Shown here one piece after another: positions 1 through 6,460 of a stretch of DNA of 15,252 nucleotides (positions are counted from its first letter, which is position 1; each line of letters begins with the position of its first letter). The DNA lies in NCBI GenBank assembly GCA_938050265.1, contig CALLJT010000102.1:1-15252 (forward strand), given 5' to 3'. The position numbers were made by a program, and so were the translations under genes. The notes beneath the pieces are model-generated. The model saw nothing but the letters and a program-made list of their open reading frames with translations, had not been told where the DNA came from and ran no database searches. Source of the DNA: Candidatus Saccharimonadia bacterium (GTDB lineage: Bacteria; Patescibacteriota; Saccharimonadia; Saccharimonadales; SZUA-47).

Positions 1-1
1 C

Positions 2-529
2 TTATTGCAAGAAGCAACACTGATGGACTACAACGTCTATGGTACAGATATCGAACCTCGCATGATCGAATATTCAATCAAAAACCTAGCATGGCTGGAC
101 GAGAAATACCCTGACGTCGGCGACTATCGTAAGATCGAGGCTGGAGACGCAACAAAACATGACTGGGGGTTCTCTAAACTTCCGCTCGATAACCCACGCG
201 TTGTGGTGGCTGCCGAGACATTTCTCGGGCACCCGCTTTCGACACTGCCCAACAACGAACACCTCAGTAAAATCATCTACGAAGCCAACGTGATCAACCA
301 CCGGTTTCTGCAAAACATTGCGCCGCAACTGCAGCCCGGCACGCGACTTGCACTCGGCGTGCCAACATGGCGCGGAAAACGCGAGTTTCTACACCTACCA
401 CTCCTTGACCACTTAACAGATATGGGGTATACTCGTGTGAGATTTACGCATGCTTCAGACACAGATTTGATCTATCACCGAGACGGACAAATTGTTGGTC
501 GTGAGCTGCTGGTATTAATTAAGAACTGA
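2..529 (+). CDS. TRM11-like SAM-dependent RNA methyltransferase, 3' part
   Basis: The reading frame is open through the left edge, so only the last 175 residues are seen and the true start lies outside. The visible part begins inside a Rossmann-type methyltransferase fold: YGTDIEPRMIEYSIKNL (acidic residue that binds the SAM ribose, then a helix), an AGDA segment (motif III) and VVAAETFLGHPL at the position of motif IV. The pattern resembles the TRM11/UPF0020 tRNA guanosine methyltransferase group, but motif IV lacks the usual (D/N)PPY and reads ETFLG instead. The protein probably modifies tRNA or rRNA; the substrate cannot be told from this part. Its TGA stop is 10 bp before rpmA, whose ribosome binding site fills the gap, so the two genes are probably co-transcribed. 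Confidence 0.7.
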   Translation, partial: LLQEATLMDYNVYGTDIEPRMIEYSIKNLAWLDEKYPDVGDYRKIEAGDATKHDWGFSKLPLDNPRVVVAAETFLGHPLSTLPNNEHLSKIIYEANVINHRFLQNIAPQLQPGTRLALGVPTWRGKREFLHLPLLDHLTDMGYTRVRFTHASDTDLIYHRDGQIVGRELLVLIKN

Positions 530-539
530 CAAGGATCAT

Positions 540-812
540 ATGTCGCACGTAAAAGCAGGTGGTACAAGTAAAAATATTCATGACTCCCAGGGTCAACGAC
601 TTGGTGTGAAACGATTTGGCGGTCAAAAAGTCAACGCTGGTGAAGTACTTGTACGACAAGTTGGCCAGACGAAGCTCGCTGGCAAAGGCACATACATGAG
701 CCGCAACTACACTATCCACGCTGAAAAAGACGGAGTTGTCGCATTCAAACAGCGCCGCAAAAAGAACTTCACCGGCCGCACCGTCCCCCGCACCGAAGTT
801 ACTGTTGAGTAA
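540..812 (+). CDS. rpmA: 50S ribosomal protein L27
   Basis: This 90-residue protein of the large ribosomal subunit lies near the peptidyl-transferase centre, where its N-terminal tail reaches toward the P-site tRNA. The sequence is diagnostic: MSHVKAGGTSKN at the start, then RLGVKRFGGQKVNAGEVLVRQ, a KGTYMSRNYTIHA segment and DGVVAFKQR. Length is normal for the family. There is no Firmicutes-type N-terminal extension that would need cleavage. ATG at 540 is preceded by AAGGA at 531-535, four bases upstream, which supports this start. It follows the methyltransferase by 10 bp and was likely translated from the same mRNA. rplU, the usual partner gene, is not immediately upstream. The stop is TAA. 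Confidence 0.97.
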   Translation: MSHVKAGGTSKNIHDSQGQRLGVKRFGGQKVNAGEVLVRQVGQTKLAGKGTYMSRNYTIHAEKDGVVAFKQRRKKNFTGRTVPRTEVTVE

Positions 813-949
813 GTATCTCTCATAACGATCCTGCCGGACGGGCTGTGGTGTCAATTCCTCAGCTGCAACTAGTTGCACTTCTCAGCGTATAATACACATC
901 GACTTATCCTTGGGTGCTCAACCTGCACATTACACCGTTATTACATCCC

Positions 950-2224
950 CTAACCCTCAGAAAGTAACGTGCTTCTCTCTCGCATTAATACTATATATTG
1001 ATCGAGAATATCTAGGTGTTCGTCTCGCAGTTTACGTCTTTCAGCTTGAGCATCCTGCGTAGCCCGTTCTCTCACCCTACGCTGATCTGTAGTTTCATCA
1101 GAAGAAACAGGACTCTCTGCCTCCAAGGCTTTAATTGCAGCCCAATGGAGGTTCACGTGATCCTCCTCGGATAGTTCACGGACAAGATCGCTCATCTCCT
1201 GAAGAAGCTCTTCTGCACGCTGCTCACGCTCAGGTTCGCTGAGTGCAGGCTTATGATCCAGGCTAGACACTGTTGCTACTTCTTCGACGGGCTCTACCTC
1301 CGCACCTGTTCTACCGATACTAACGTGCCCTACACTTGCTACAGCAGCCGGCACCTCATTGTCTACTCTAGATTCGAGTCCTAAGTCTGTCATCAACGCA
1401 TCTGTTACTTGTCCCTGGATAGACCGTGGAATACCGTACCACTCAACACTACTGACGATGAGGCCGTGTATATTTATGCCCTGTAGCTTGCCCTCTGCAT
1501 TTTTCTCTCGTAAGCCTTTAGCAATATCATGCACCTTAAGCCACGAAACTACTGGGTCATGATCTTTTCTCTCTGTCCCTCTCGACGGGACACCTTCTCC
1601 GGATATCTGTCGCCCTATACAGTATCCTCTTAGGCTGTCCAGTGTGTTACAGCCGGGTGCCGCCGCCATAGACTCTGGGTCGCCCACCTGCTGAGCACTC
1701 AGTATTTCCGTTGCACGAGTTTGTTGACGAGCTACGTCTTCGTCCGTATAATCCGCTGTCCTACGACCTAGCCAACTTCCGACGGGCCCTGCAAGAGGGT
1801 TCTCCGCAGAAGGCAGCCCATCCAAGACGGCACTCCCCACAGAACCAATAAGAAGCTCCCTATCGACAGTACAGAAGTAATCCTGAAGTATCCCGTCGCT
1901 TAATCCGACCAGTAAGCCCATCAAGCCATCCGGAGACTGGAGATCTTTTTTGTCGTCCTTAAACTCGAATAGCTTCCTGAGGTGCTCATGAGCATCAGGG
2001 GGTACAGGCTCATGATCATACAATACAGTTATCTGTATGTCAGAACGGTTTGGTACCCTGTCGCTGACAGTACCTTCTGCGTCGAGGCCGTCAGGCAATC
2101 CCACAGTTTGTGGCGGCTCCAACCCAGCTACGTCCCCGTTCAATAATTCAACCAAGTCAGGGGCAGTTGAGCCCTGTGCAGTTTCGTCGACTCCTGTGAT
2201 AGGTATACATTCTGCTGATGACAT
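950..2224 (-). CDS. Hypothetical protein of unknown family, 424 aa
   Basis: I do not recognise this protein. It starts at ATG 2224 (MSSAECIPITG) and ends with TAG. No signal peptide and no membrane segment is visible, so it is probably cytoplasmic. Residues 1-60 are rich in Gly, Pro, Asp and Glu and look disordered. Residues 100-155 are Gly/Leu-rich. Residues 225-285 (from SWLKVHDIAKGLREK to VTDALMTDLG) look like a mixed helical domain. Residues 330-372 and 380-415 are strongly charged and predicted helical, possibly coiled coil. Four cysteines (6, 118, 192, 202) form no recognised metal site. There is no clear Shine-Dalgarno sequence. It lies on the opposite strand to rpmA and converges with it. 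An uninterrupted 1.27-kb frame with ordinary amino-acid use supports a real gene; the lack of a family suggests a lineage-specific one. Confidence 0.7.
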   Translation of the reverse strand: MSSAECIPITGVDETAQGSTAPDLVELLNGDVAGLEPPQTVGLPDGLDAEGTVSDRVPNRSDIQITVLYDHEPVPPDAHEHLRKLFEFKDDKKDLQSPDGLMGLLVGLSDGILQDYFCTVDRELLIGSVGSAVLDGLPSAENPLAGPVGSWLGRRTADYTDEDVARQQTRATEILSAQQVGDPESMAAAPGCNTLDSLRGYCIGRQISGEGVPSRGTERKDHDPVVSWLKVHDIAKGLREKNAEGKLQGINIHGLIVSSVEWYGIPRSIQGQVTDALMTDLGLESRVDNEVPAAVASVGHVSIGRTGAEVEPVEEVATVSSLDHKPALSEPEREQRAEELLQEMSDLVRELSEEDHVNLHWAAIKALEAESPVSSDETTDQRRVRERATQDAQAERRKLRDEHLDILDQYIVLMRERSTLLSEG

Positions 2225-2277
2225 ATTGGTACTGTGCTTTTTTTGAATTGTTTGTTTTTCTGTACGTTAATTACTGT

Positions 2278-2283
2278 ATCATA
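2278..2283 (-). promoter_or_regulatory. Possible -10 box for the 424-aa protein
   Basis: On the minus strand this reads TATGAT (5 of 6 to the consensus), 54 nt upstream of the ATG at 2224, in an AT-rich intergenic stretch. No convincing -35 hexamer lies 16-18 nt upstream, so the call is weak. The rest of the 2225-2449 gap shows no RNA gene or terminator that I can recognise. Confidence 0.3.
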
Positions 2284-2449
2284 AAATAGATATAAGCACA
2301 AGTACATTACATACTCTAGAGAGTAAAGGACAGAGTGAAGCAGTAGCAGTCCCAGAACAGTTGGCATAAGAACTAGACGCAAATCAAAAAGGTCCCACCC
2401 CTCACCAGATGCGAAAAGGCAGGCCCCAAACTATACTTGGACTTATGCG

Positions 2450-2830
2450 CTACTTAACGTAGGTTTTGACGCGTTCTACGACGTCGGCTATGACGACTTG
2501 AGATTTGACAAGATAGTCGTCAACGCCAAGCTCTTCGGCGCGTGCGCGGTCGGAGTCCTGCGAGAGTGCTGTGAGCATGATTATTTTGACGTTGGCAGTT
2601 TCTGGTGTGTTTCTGAGTATGTCGAGGACATCGAACCCTGATACTTTTGGCATCATGACGTCGAGCAGTATGATGTCAGGCTTGAACGCAACTGCGGCAG
2701 CTAACGCTTCTTCGCCGTTCGGGACCCTGCTCACACTGAAGCCTTCTGCTTCAAAGCGCACTGAATATACACTGGCGAGATTGTCGTCGTCCTCTACCAG
2801 GAGAATTTTTGTCTGTTTGTTTGTATCCAT
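2450..2830 (-). CDS. Stand-alone response-regulator receiver (CheY-like) protein
   Basis: This 126-residue protein is one receiver domain with no output domain. With the start at ATG 2830 (MDTNKQTKILLVEDD) the key residues are the acidic pair D14/D15, phospho-acceptor Asp57 (IILLDVMMP), Thr87 (MLTAL) and Lys109 (YLVKS), the same numbers as in CheY. A GTG at 2848 in the same frame would add six residues; neither start has a strong ribosome binding site, and ATG is preferred because the protein then begins just before the first beta strand. It presumably takes a phosphate from a histidine kinase and acts by protein-protein contact. No kinase gene is in the window. It follows pyrG by about 52 bp on the same strand with no terminator between, so the two may share a transcript, although no functional link is known. 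Confidence 0.93.
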   Translation of the reverse strand: MDTNKQTKILLVEDDDNLASVYSVRFEAEGFSVSRVPNGEEALAAAVAFKPDIILLDVMMPKVSGFDVLDILRNTPETANVKIIMLTALSQDSDRARAEELGVDDYLVKSQVVIADVVERVKTYVK

Positions 2831-2882
2831 GTCTCTATGGTTACACACTAAGGGGCATTAGCGCAATAGTTTTCGGGTGTGC

Positions 2883-4478
2883 CTATGTACGAGAAATAAT
2901 ACTATCGATAAACCCCTGGAAAAGTGGGTGTGGCTTCGTCGGCCGCGACGCAAGTTCTGGGTGGGCCTGTGTCGCGATAAAGAACGGATGGTCTAATGCC
3001 TCGATCACTTCTACGAGATCGCCGTCAGGTGACAGGCCGCTCGCTTGAATGCCCCACGAACTGTATGATTCACGGTAGTCGTTATTGCACTCATACCGAT
3101 GTCGATGACGCTCTTGTACCTTTGTGGCTCCGTATACTTTGGCAGCTTTAGATCCCTTCTCCAGTACACATGAGTAGTTACCGAGGCGCATCGTACCGCC
3201 TGTGGCCTCTTTGCCCTTCTGGTGGTCCATAGTATGTACGACGGGATGCGCAGCCTCTGGGTCCAGCTCAGTGCTGGTTGCATCTGTAAGCCCTGCATTG
3301 CGCGCTGCAGCAACAACCGCCATTTGCAACCCGAGACATAGCCCGAGATATGGTAGCTTGTTTTTCAGTGCATACTGCGCAGCGGCAATTTTGCCGTCCA
3401 GACCACGAGTACCGAACCCGCCAGGCACAACAATGCCGTCAACCGACGCAAGGAGTTCTGCGGCATTTGCGGTGGTTATTTTTTCAGCATCGATCCACTG
3501 TATGTCGACTGAGTAGTCCTGTGACCAGGCAGCGGCTTTCAAAGCTTCGAACACCGACATATAGGTGTCTTGGTTGTTCAGGTATTTTGCAACGACGCCT
3601 ATCGTAACCACATCTGCGGACGTATCTGTTGCCCGCTGAACGAGCTGCTTCCAGTCTGTGAGATCAGGCTTCTTGGCACCGAGAGATAGTTTCGACATAA
3701 CGACTTCCCCGATGCCCTGGTTGTTGAGTGACAGTGGAACTTCGTAGATAGATTTTGCGTTCGGTAGCACCGCAATGGCTTCGCGCTCAACACCACAGAA
3801 TAAACTCAGTTTTTCGACAGCCTCTTGAGGCGGCTCGTACTCACTGCGCGCGACCAATATGTCCGGTACGATACCCAAGCCACGCAGCTCACGTACGGCG
3901 TTTTGTGCCGGCTTGGTTTTCAGCTCCCCGCTCGCTCCGAGATACGGGAGGTACACAACGTGGACGAACACACAGTTTTCACGACCGACGTCCATAGAGA
4001 TTTCACGTATGGCCTGTATGAAACTGAGTCCTTCGTAGTCACCGACTGTTCCACCGACCTCTACGATGTGTATATCGAAGCCCTCCGCGGTCCTCTGTAT
4101 TGACTCGTTGATAGCACCGGTCACATGCGGGATAATCTGCACTGTTTTGCCAAGGTATTTACCGGCTCGCTCGTCGGCTATGACCTGCTGGAGCACCTGT
4201 CCGCTCATGAGAGAGCTCGCTGCGGTCAGTTCGACATCCATGAACCGTTCATAGTGACCCAAATCAAGGTCCGTTTCGGCGCCGTCGACAGTCACGAAAC
4301 ACTCTCCATGCTCGCCTGGGTTGAGCGTTCCTGCGTCGACATTCAGGTACGGGTCGCATTTCTGTATGTTGACGTTGAACCCAGCATTCTTCAGCACATT
4401 ACCAATAGACGCAGCGGTAATGCCTTTTCCGATACCTGACAATACACCACCTGTAACGAATATATACTTGGCTTTCAT
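2883..4478 (-). CDS. pyrG: CTP synthase (glutamine hydrolysing)
   Basis: This enzyme makes CTP from UTP, ATP and glutamine, the last step of de novo pyrimidine nucleotide synthesis. The 531 residues match the family length (about 530-550). The synthase domain has the ATP loop VTGGVLSGIGKG (residues 8-19), the DPYLNVDAG segment, and Mg/nucleotide residues Asp70 in DGAETDLDLGHYERF and Glu140 in VEVGGTVGD. The C-terminal class I glutaminase domain has VPGGFGTRG near 351-359, nucleophile Cys381 in LGLCLGLQ, and His506/Glu508 in AHPEL. All catalytic residues are present. ATG 4478 has a strong GGAGGT ribosome binding site at 4484-4489, five nt upstream. The 143 bp back to ctpA suggest a separate promoter, but I cannot pick a clear one. 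Confidence 0.98.
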   Translation of the reverse strand: MKAKYIFVTGGVLSGIGKGITAASIGNVLKNAGFNVNIQKCDPYLNVDAGTLNPGEHGECFVTVDGAETDLDLGHYERFMDVELTAASSLMSGQVLQQVIADERAGKYLGKTVQIIPHVTGAINESIQRTAEGFDIHIVEVGGTVGDYEGLSFIQAIREISMDVGRENCVFVHVVYLPYLGASGELKTKPAQNAVRELRGLGIVPDILVARSEYEPPQEAVEKLSLFCGVEREAIAVLPNAKSIYEVPLSLNNQGIGEVVMSKLSLGAKKPDLTDWKQLVQRATDTSADVVTIGVVAKYLNNQDTYMSVFEALKAAAWSQDYSVDIQWIDAEKITTANAAELLASVDGIVVPGGFGTRGLDGKIAAAQYALKNKLPYLGLCLGLQMAVVAAARNAGLTDATSTELDPEAAHPVVHTMDHQKGKEATGGTMRLGNYSCVLEKGSKAAKVYGATKVQERHRHRYECNNDYRESYSSWGIQASGLSPDGDLVEVIEALDHPFFIATQAHPELASRPTKPHPLFQGFIDSIISRT

Positions 4479-4604
4479 CGTGGACCTCCGTTACTATTCA
4501 AAACCGAGCAACCAAATACAACAACACGAAACAAAACCTTAGGCTGTTTACTCAAACCGTCTCCTGATCCCTCAATAATTCAAGATCTATAGTAGCACAT
4601 AGCA

Positions 4605-4618
4605 GAGTGATGAGTCAT
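4605..4618. repeat. Two GAGTNAT heptamers downstream of ctpA
   Basis: GAGTGAT followed directly by GAGTCAT lies three bases beyond the ctpA stop codon. The same heptamer consensus forms a longer tandem array at 5894-5942, on the other side of ctpA. Confidence 0.5.
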
Positions 4619-4620
4619 GC

Positions 4621-4639
4621 GCTAAAAACTGTTTTTAGC
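4621..4639. other. Perfect A/T-rich hairpin overlapping the ctpA stop codon
   Basis: GCTAAAAA and TTTTTAGC pair perfectly around a three-base loop (CTG). The TAG stop of ctpA (4622-4624) lies inside one arm. On the minus strand the descending arm is U-rich, so it could act as a weak terminator or protect the 3' end. The stem is short in GC, so the call is tentative. Confidence 0.3.
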
Positions 4640-5845
4640 AGCGTCAAGCTGTGGGTCGCGCTCTGCCTCGTAGTCTTCATCAGTCAGCACAACTTCTTGG
4701 TCGGGGGCGATGCCCTCTTGGTCGATGTTTTTGCCGTCAGGAGTAAACCAACGCGCAATTGTGACTTTCAGTGCCCCGCCGCTCTGGAGATCGATAAGCT
4801 GCTGCACGCTCCCTTTGCCGAAACTCGTTTCGCCGATGAGCGTCGCCCGGCCATTGTCTTTGAGCGCGCCTGCGACGATTTCACTGGCACTGGCACTGCC
4901 TTCGTTAATCAACACGACAGTCTGCACGTCTGGGCCGAACACGGTGTTGCCGGTGGCTTTGTACGATTTGACTGTTTCACCGTCACGCTTTTCTTCGAGC
5001 ACGACAGCACCTCTGTCGAGCCACACGCCCGAAACACCTACAGCAGCGTTTAGGAGCCCACCTGGGTTGTTGCGCACGTCAACAATGACATCTGTAACGT
5101 CGGCGGCTACAATTTCAGCTGCAGCGTCCTCTACGAGCTTCACCGTGTCGCTCCCGAACCGACCAATCTCGATAATCCCTACCCCGTCTTCGATACGATG
5201 CTCGACGCTCGGTATGTCTATCACGCCGCGTACAATCGGAATCACCACGCGCTCACGGTCACGGATCATCGTCAGTACAACTTCTGTGTCTTTTTCGCCT
5301 CGGATCTTTTGCACGGCTTCAAACACGGTCAGCTCAGTTGACGACTCACCGTCTATTTCAACTATTATGTCGCCGGGACGTACACCGGCAGCGTCTGCGG
5401 GTGTACCTTTTATTGGAGCCACTACCATTACGAAGCCGTCTTCCTGGGACAGTTCAGCACCGATGCCTTCAAACGTGCCATCAAGTCCAGCGTTGAACTC
5501 TGCGGATGCTTCTTCGTTGAGGAATTCTGTGTAGCTGTCACCGACCGCAGCGACGGTACCTTTTTTGAGTCCATCGAGCAGCTCTTCATCAGAGATCTCA
5601 CCATCGTAGTTTTCACGCAGTTCGTCGTATATTTCCTGCAGCCCACTCGTGGCGAGGTCATCGTCGTCGACAGCCTCAGACAGTTTTGATGCTACAGAAT
5701 CAACAGAGTTCAGCTGCACACTTCCATTACCGGCTGCATAGCCAAAGCCAAACAGTCCAACTGCGGCAGCTGACATCAGAACGTACTTAAATGTACTATT
5801 GTTTTTACCTGACGTACCACCCACGACACCCTCCTGATCACTCAC
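4622..5845 (-). CDS. ctpA: S41 family carboxy-terminal processing protease (CtpA-like)
   Basis: This is a membrane-anchored, tail-specific serine protease that cleaves extracytoplasmic proteins near their C termini; in several bacteria it tunes murein hydrolases. I chose GTG 5845 (MSDQEGVVGG), which has AAGAGG at 5855-5860, nine nt upstream, giving 407 residues. The frame continues to ATG 5887 and ATG 5956, but these lack a binding site, and the second lies in heptamer repeats. Features in this numbering: one N-terminal membrane segment about 20-38, a helical region with a PDZ domain near 130-205 (GTPADAAGVRPGDIIVEIDG), and the S41 core with Ser319 in NEGSASASE, Lys344 in GKGSVQQ and Gln348, matching the Ser/Lys/Gln spacing of CtpB and Prc. 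It follows the M23 peptidase gene, a likely substrate or partner. Confidence 0.93.
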   Translation of the reverse strand: MSDQEGVVGGTSGKNNSTFKYVLMSAAAVGLFGFGYAAGNGSVQLNSVDSVASKLSEAVDDDDLATSGLQEIYDELRENYDGEISDEELLDGLKKGTVAAVGDSYTEFLNEEASAEFNAGLDGTFEGIGAELSQEDGFVMVVAPIKGTPADAAGVRPGDIIVEIDGESSTELTVFEAVQKIRGEKDTEVVLTMIRDRERVVIPIVRGVIDIPSVEHRIEDGVGIIEIGRFGSDTVKLVEDAAAEIVAADVTDVIVDVRNNPGGLLNAAVGVSGVWLDRGAVVLEEKRDGETVKSYKATGNTVFGPDVQTVVLINEGSASASEIVAGALKDNGRATLIGETSFGKGSVQQLIDLQSGGALKVTIARWFTPDGKNIDQEGIAPDQEVVLTDEDYEAERDPQLDAAKNSF

Positions 5846-5893
5846 GCGTTTATACCTCTTATTCTTATGCGTACTAGCGTACCACATAGAAGT

Positions 5894-5942
5894 GAGTTTT
5901 GAGTAATGAGTTATGGGTGATGAGCTATGAGTTCTGAGAGGA
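5894..5942. repeat. Tandem heptanucleotide repeat, consensus GAGTNAT
   Basis: Seven consecutive 7-base units start at 5894: GAGTTTT, GAGTAAT, GAGTTAT, GGGTGAT, GAGCTAT, GAGTTCT and a degraded GAGAGGA. It lies 49-97 bp upstream of the chosen ctpA start, in its leader or promoter region. Two further units lie on the other side of ctpA (4605-4618). Confidence 0.75.
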
Positions 5943-6111
5943 TGCGCCGCGTGCACACCGCAACGGCATCCTGCTTGGATTCAAAAGCTCAGAGATGAGT
6001 GCAGCTTGGGATGCACAACAAGAACCGTAAATAAGCCGCAGATATACATGACGAACGCAAAGCGAAGTTTTACACCCAATATGCCCAGAATTGACGAGGA
6101 CCGAGGAGCAT

Positions 6112-6167
6112 ACGTGGATGCAGTTTGGTTATTTTGTTCAGATAATTTCAAGGAGCCGCACGCTTTT
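6112..6167 (+). repeat. Dispersed intergenic repeat, copy 1
   Basis: This copy aligns without gaps to 9675-9730. The first 24 bases (ACGTGGATGCA, then TTTG and TTATTTT) have two mismatches, the next 13 bases have diverged, and the segment CAAGGAGCCG-ACGCTTT that follows has one mismatch. The match of both ends at one constant offset argues for common descent. Confidence 0.65.
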
Positions 6168-6237
6168 CAAGCTAGATCAACTGGCAACAGCCATGATGTC
6201 GAGCGCGAAGCGACAGTAAATAGTTTGTGTCCGTCGT

Positions 6238-6309
6238 CCGCCAGCTGGCGGATCATTCCGCGGTAAGCAAACATAAATTTGGGATGAGAGCAGCCAGAGC
6301 GAGGCATCC
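6238..6309 (+). repeat. Structured intergenic repeat, copy 1
   Basis: The copy begins with a perfect 14-bp palindrome (CCGCCAGCTGGCGG, 6238-6251). It can instead form hairpin GCGGA-tcat-TCCGC (6248-6261). A second stem TTTGG/CCAGA (6278-6282 with 6294-6298) closes an 11-base loop ending AGAGCAG. The same two-hairpin layout recurs 99-101 bp further on with changed stem bases. The strand of any RNA product is unknown. Confidence 0.6.
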
Positions 6310-6344
6310 GAGCCCTGCAGCGTGTTTATGAAAATAGTTGGCGT

Positions 6345-6409
6345 TGGCGGATTCATTCCGCCATAAGGCAATACCTCATCCGGGAAAAGAGCAGCCGGAG
6401 TTTTGCATC
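6345..6409 (+). repeat. Structured intergenic repeat, copy 2
   Basis: The first hairpin is TGGCGGA-ttcat-TCCGCCA (6345-6363). The second stem is TCCGG/CCGGA (6379-6383 with 6395-6399) around an 11-base loop ending AGAGCAG. Compared with copy 1, the second stem has one U-A to C-G double change and one U-G to C-G change, so pairing is kept while sequence differs. Both copies end with GCATC. Confidence 0.6.
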
Positions 6410-6422
6410 AAAACGCCGCGCG

Positions 6423-6450
6423 ATGAGAAAAGGGCTTGCCCTTGTCTCAT
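6423..6450 (-). terminator. Hairpin 3' of the M23 peptidase gene
   Basis: ATGAGA and TCTCAT pair, followed after a 1x1 mismatch by AAGGG and CCCTT around a four-base loop, giving an 11-bp stem that starts 11 nt after the M23 stop codon. On the minus strand it is followed by CGCGCGGCG and only then TTTT, so it is not a textbook intrinsic terminator; it may stabilise the 3' end or stop transcription weakly. Confidence 0.45.
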
Positions 6451-6460
6451 AAGCGAAGCG

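Larger units (their letters stand above)
5943..6460. other. Repeat-rich non-coding region between the M23 peptidase and ctpA
   Basis: About 500 bp have no credible gene: the short open frames on either strand lack conserved motifs and ribosome binding sites. The region holds one copy of a dispersed repeat (6112-6167), two copies of a structured repeat (6238-6309 and 6345-6409) and a hairpin just after the M23 stop (6423-6450). I see nothing recognisable in 5957-6111. On the minus strand it would be the 3' region of the peptidase mRNA and the 5' region of ctpA. Confidence 0.6.

Noticed and set aside
864..893. 14-bp palindrome TGCAACTAGTTGCA (864-877) and TATAAT (888-893) between rpmA and the 424-aa gene
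   Set aside because: The palindrome has no U-tract in either direction, and the TATAAT faces no plus-strand gene and lacks a -35; neither can be supported as terminator or promoter.
4710..5534. 274-codon plus-strand open frame opposite ctpA
   Set aside because: It is antisense to a gene with complete S41 motifs, is extremely rich in Ser, Pro and Thr as expected for an antisense frame of such a gene, and has no family motif.
5943..5955. TGCGCCGCGTGCA also present in the right arm of the foldback element (9768-9780)
   Set aside because: A 13-base match between two places in a 15-kb window is expected by chance, and the flanks do not align.
5846..5956. N-terminal extension of ctpA from ATG 5956 or ATG 5887
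   Set aside because: The extension is encoded by the heptamer repeats and lacks a ribosome binding site; GTG 5845 has AAGAGG nine nt upstream and puts the membrane segment near the N terminus as expected.
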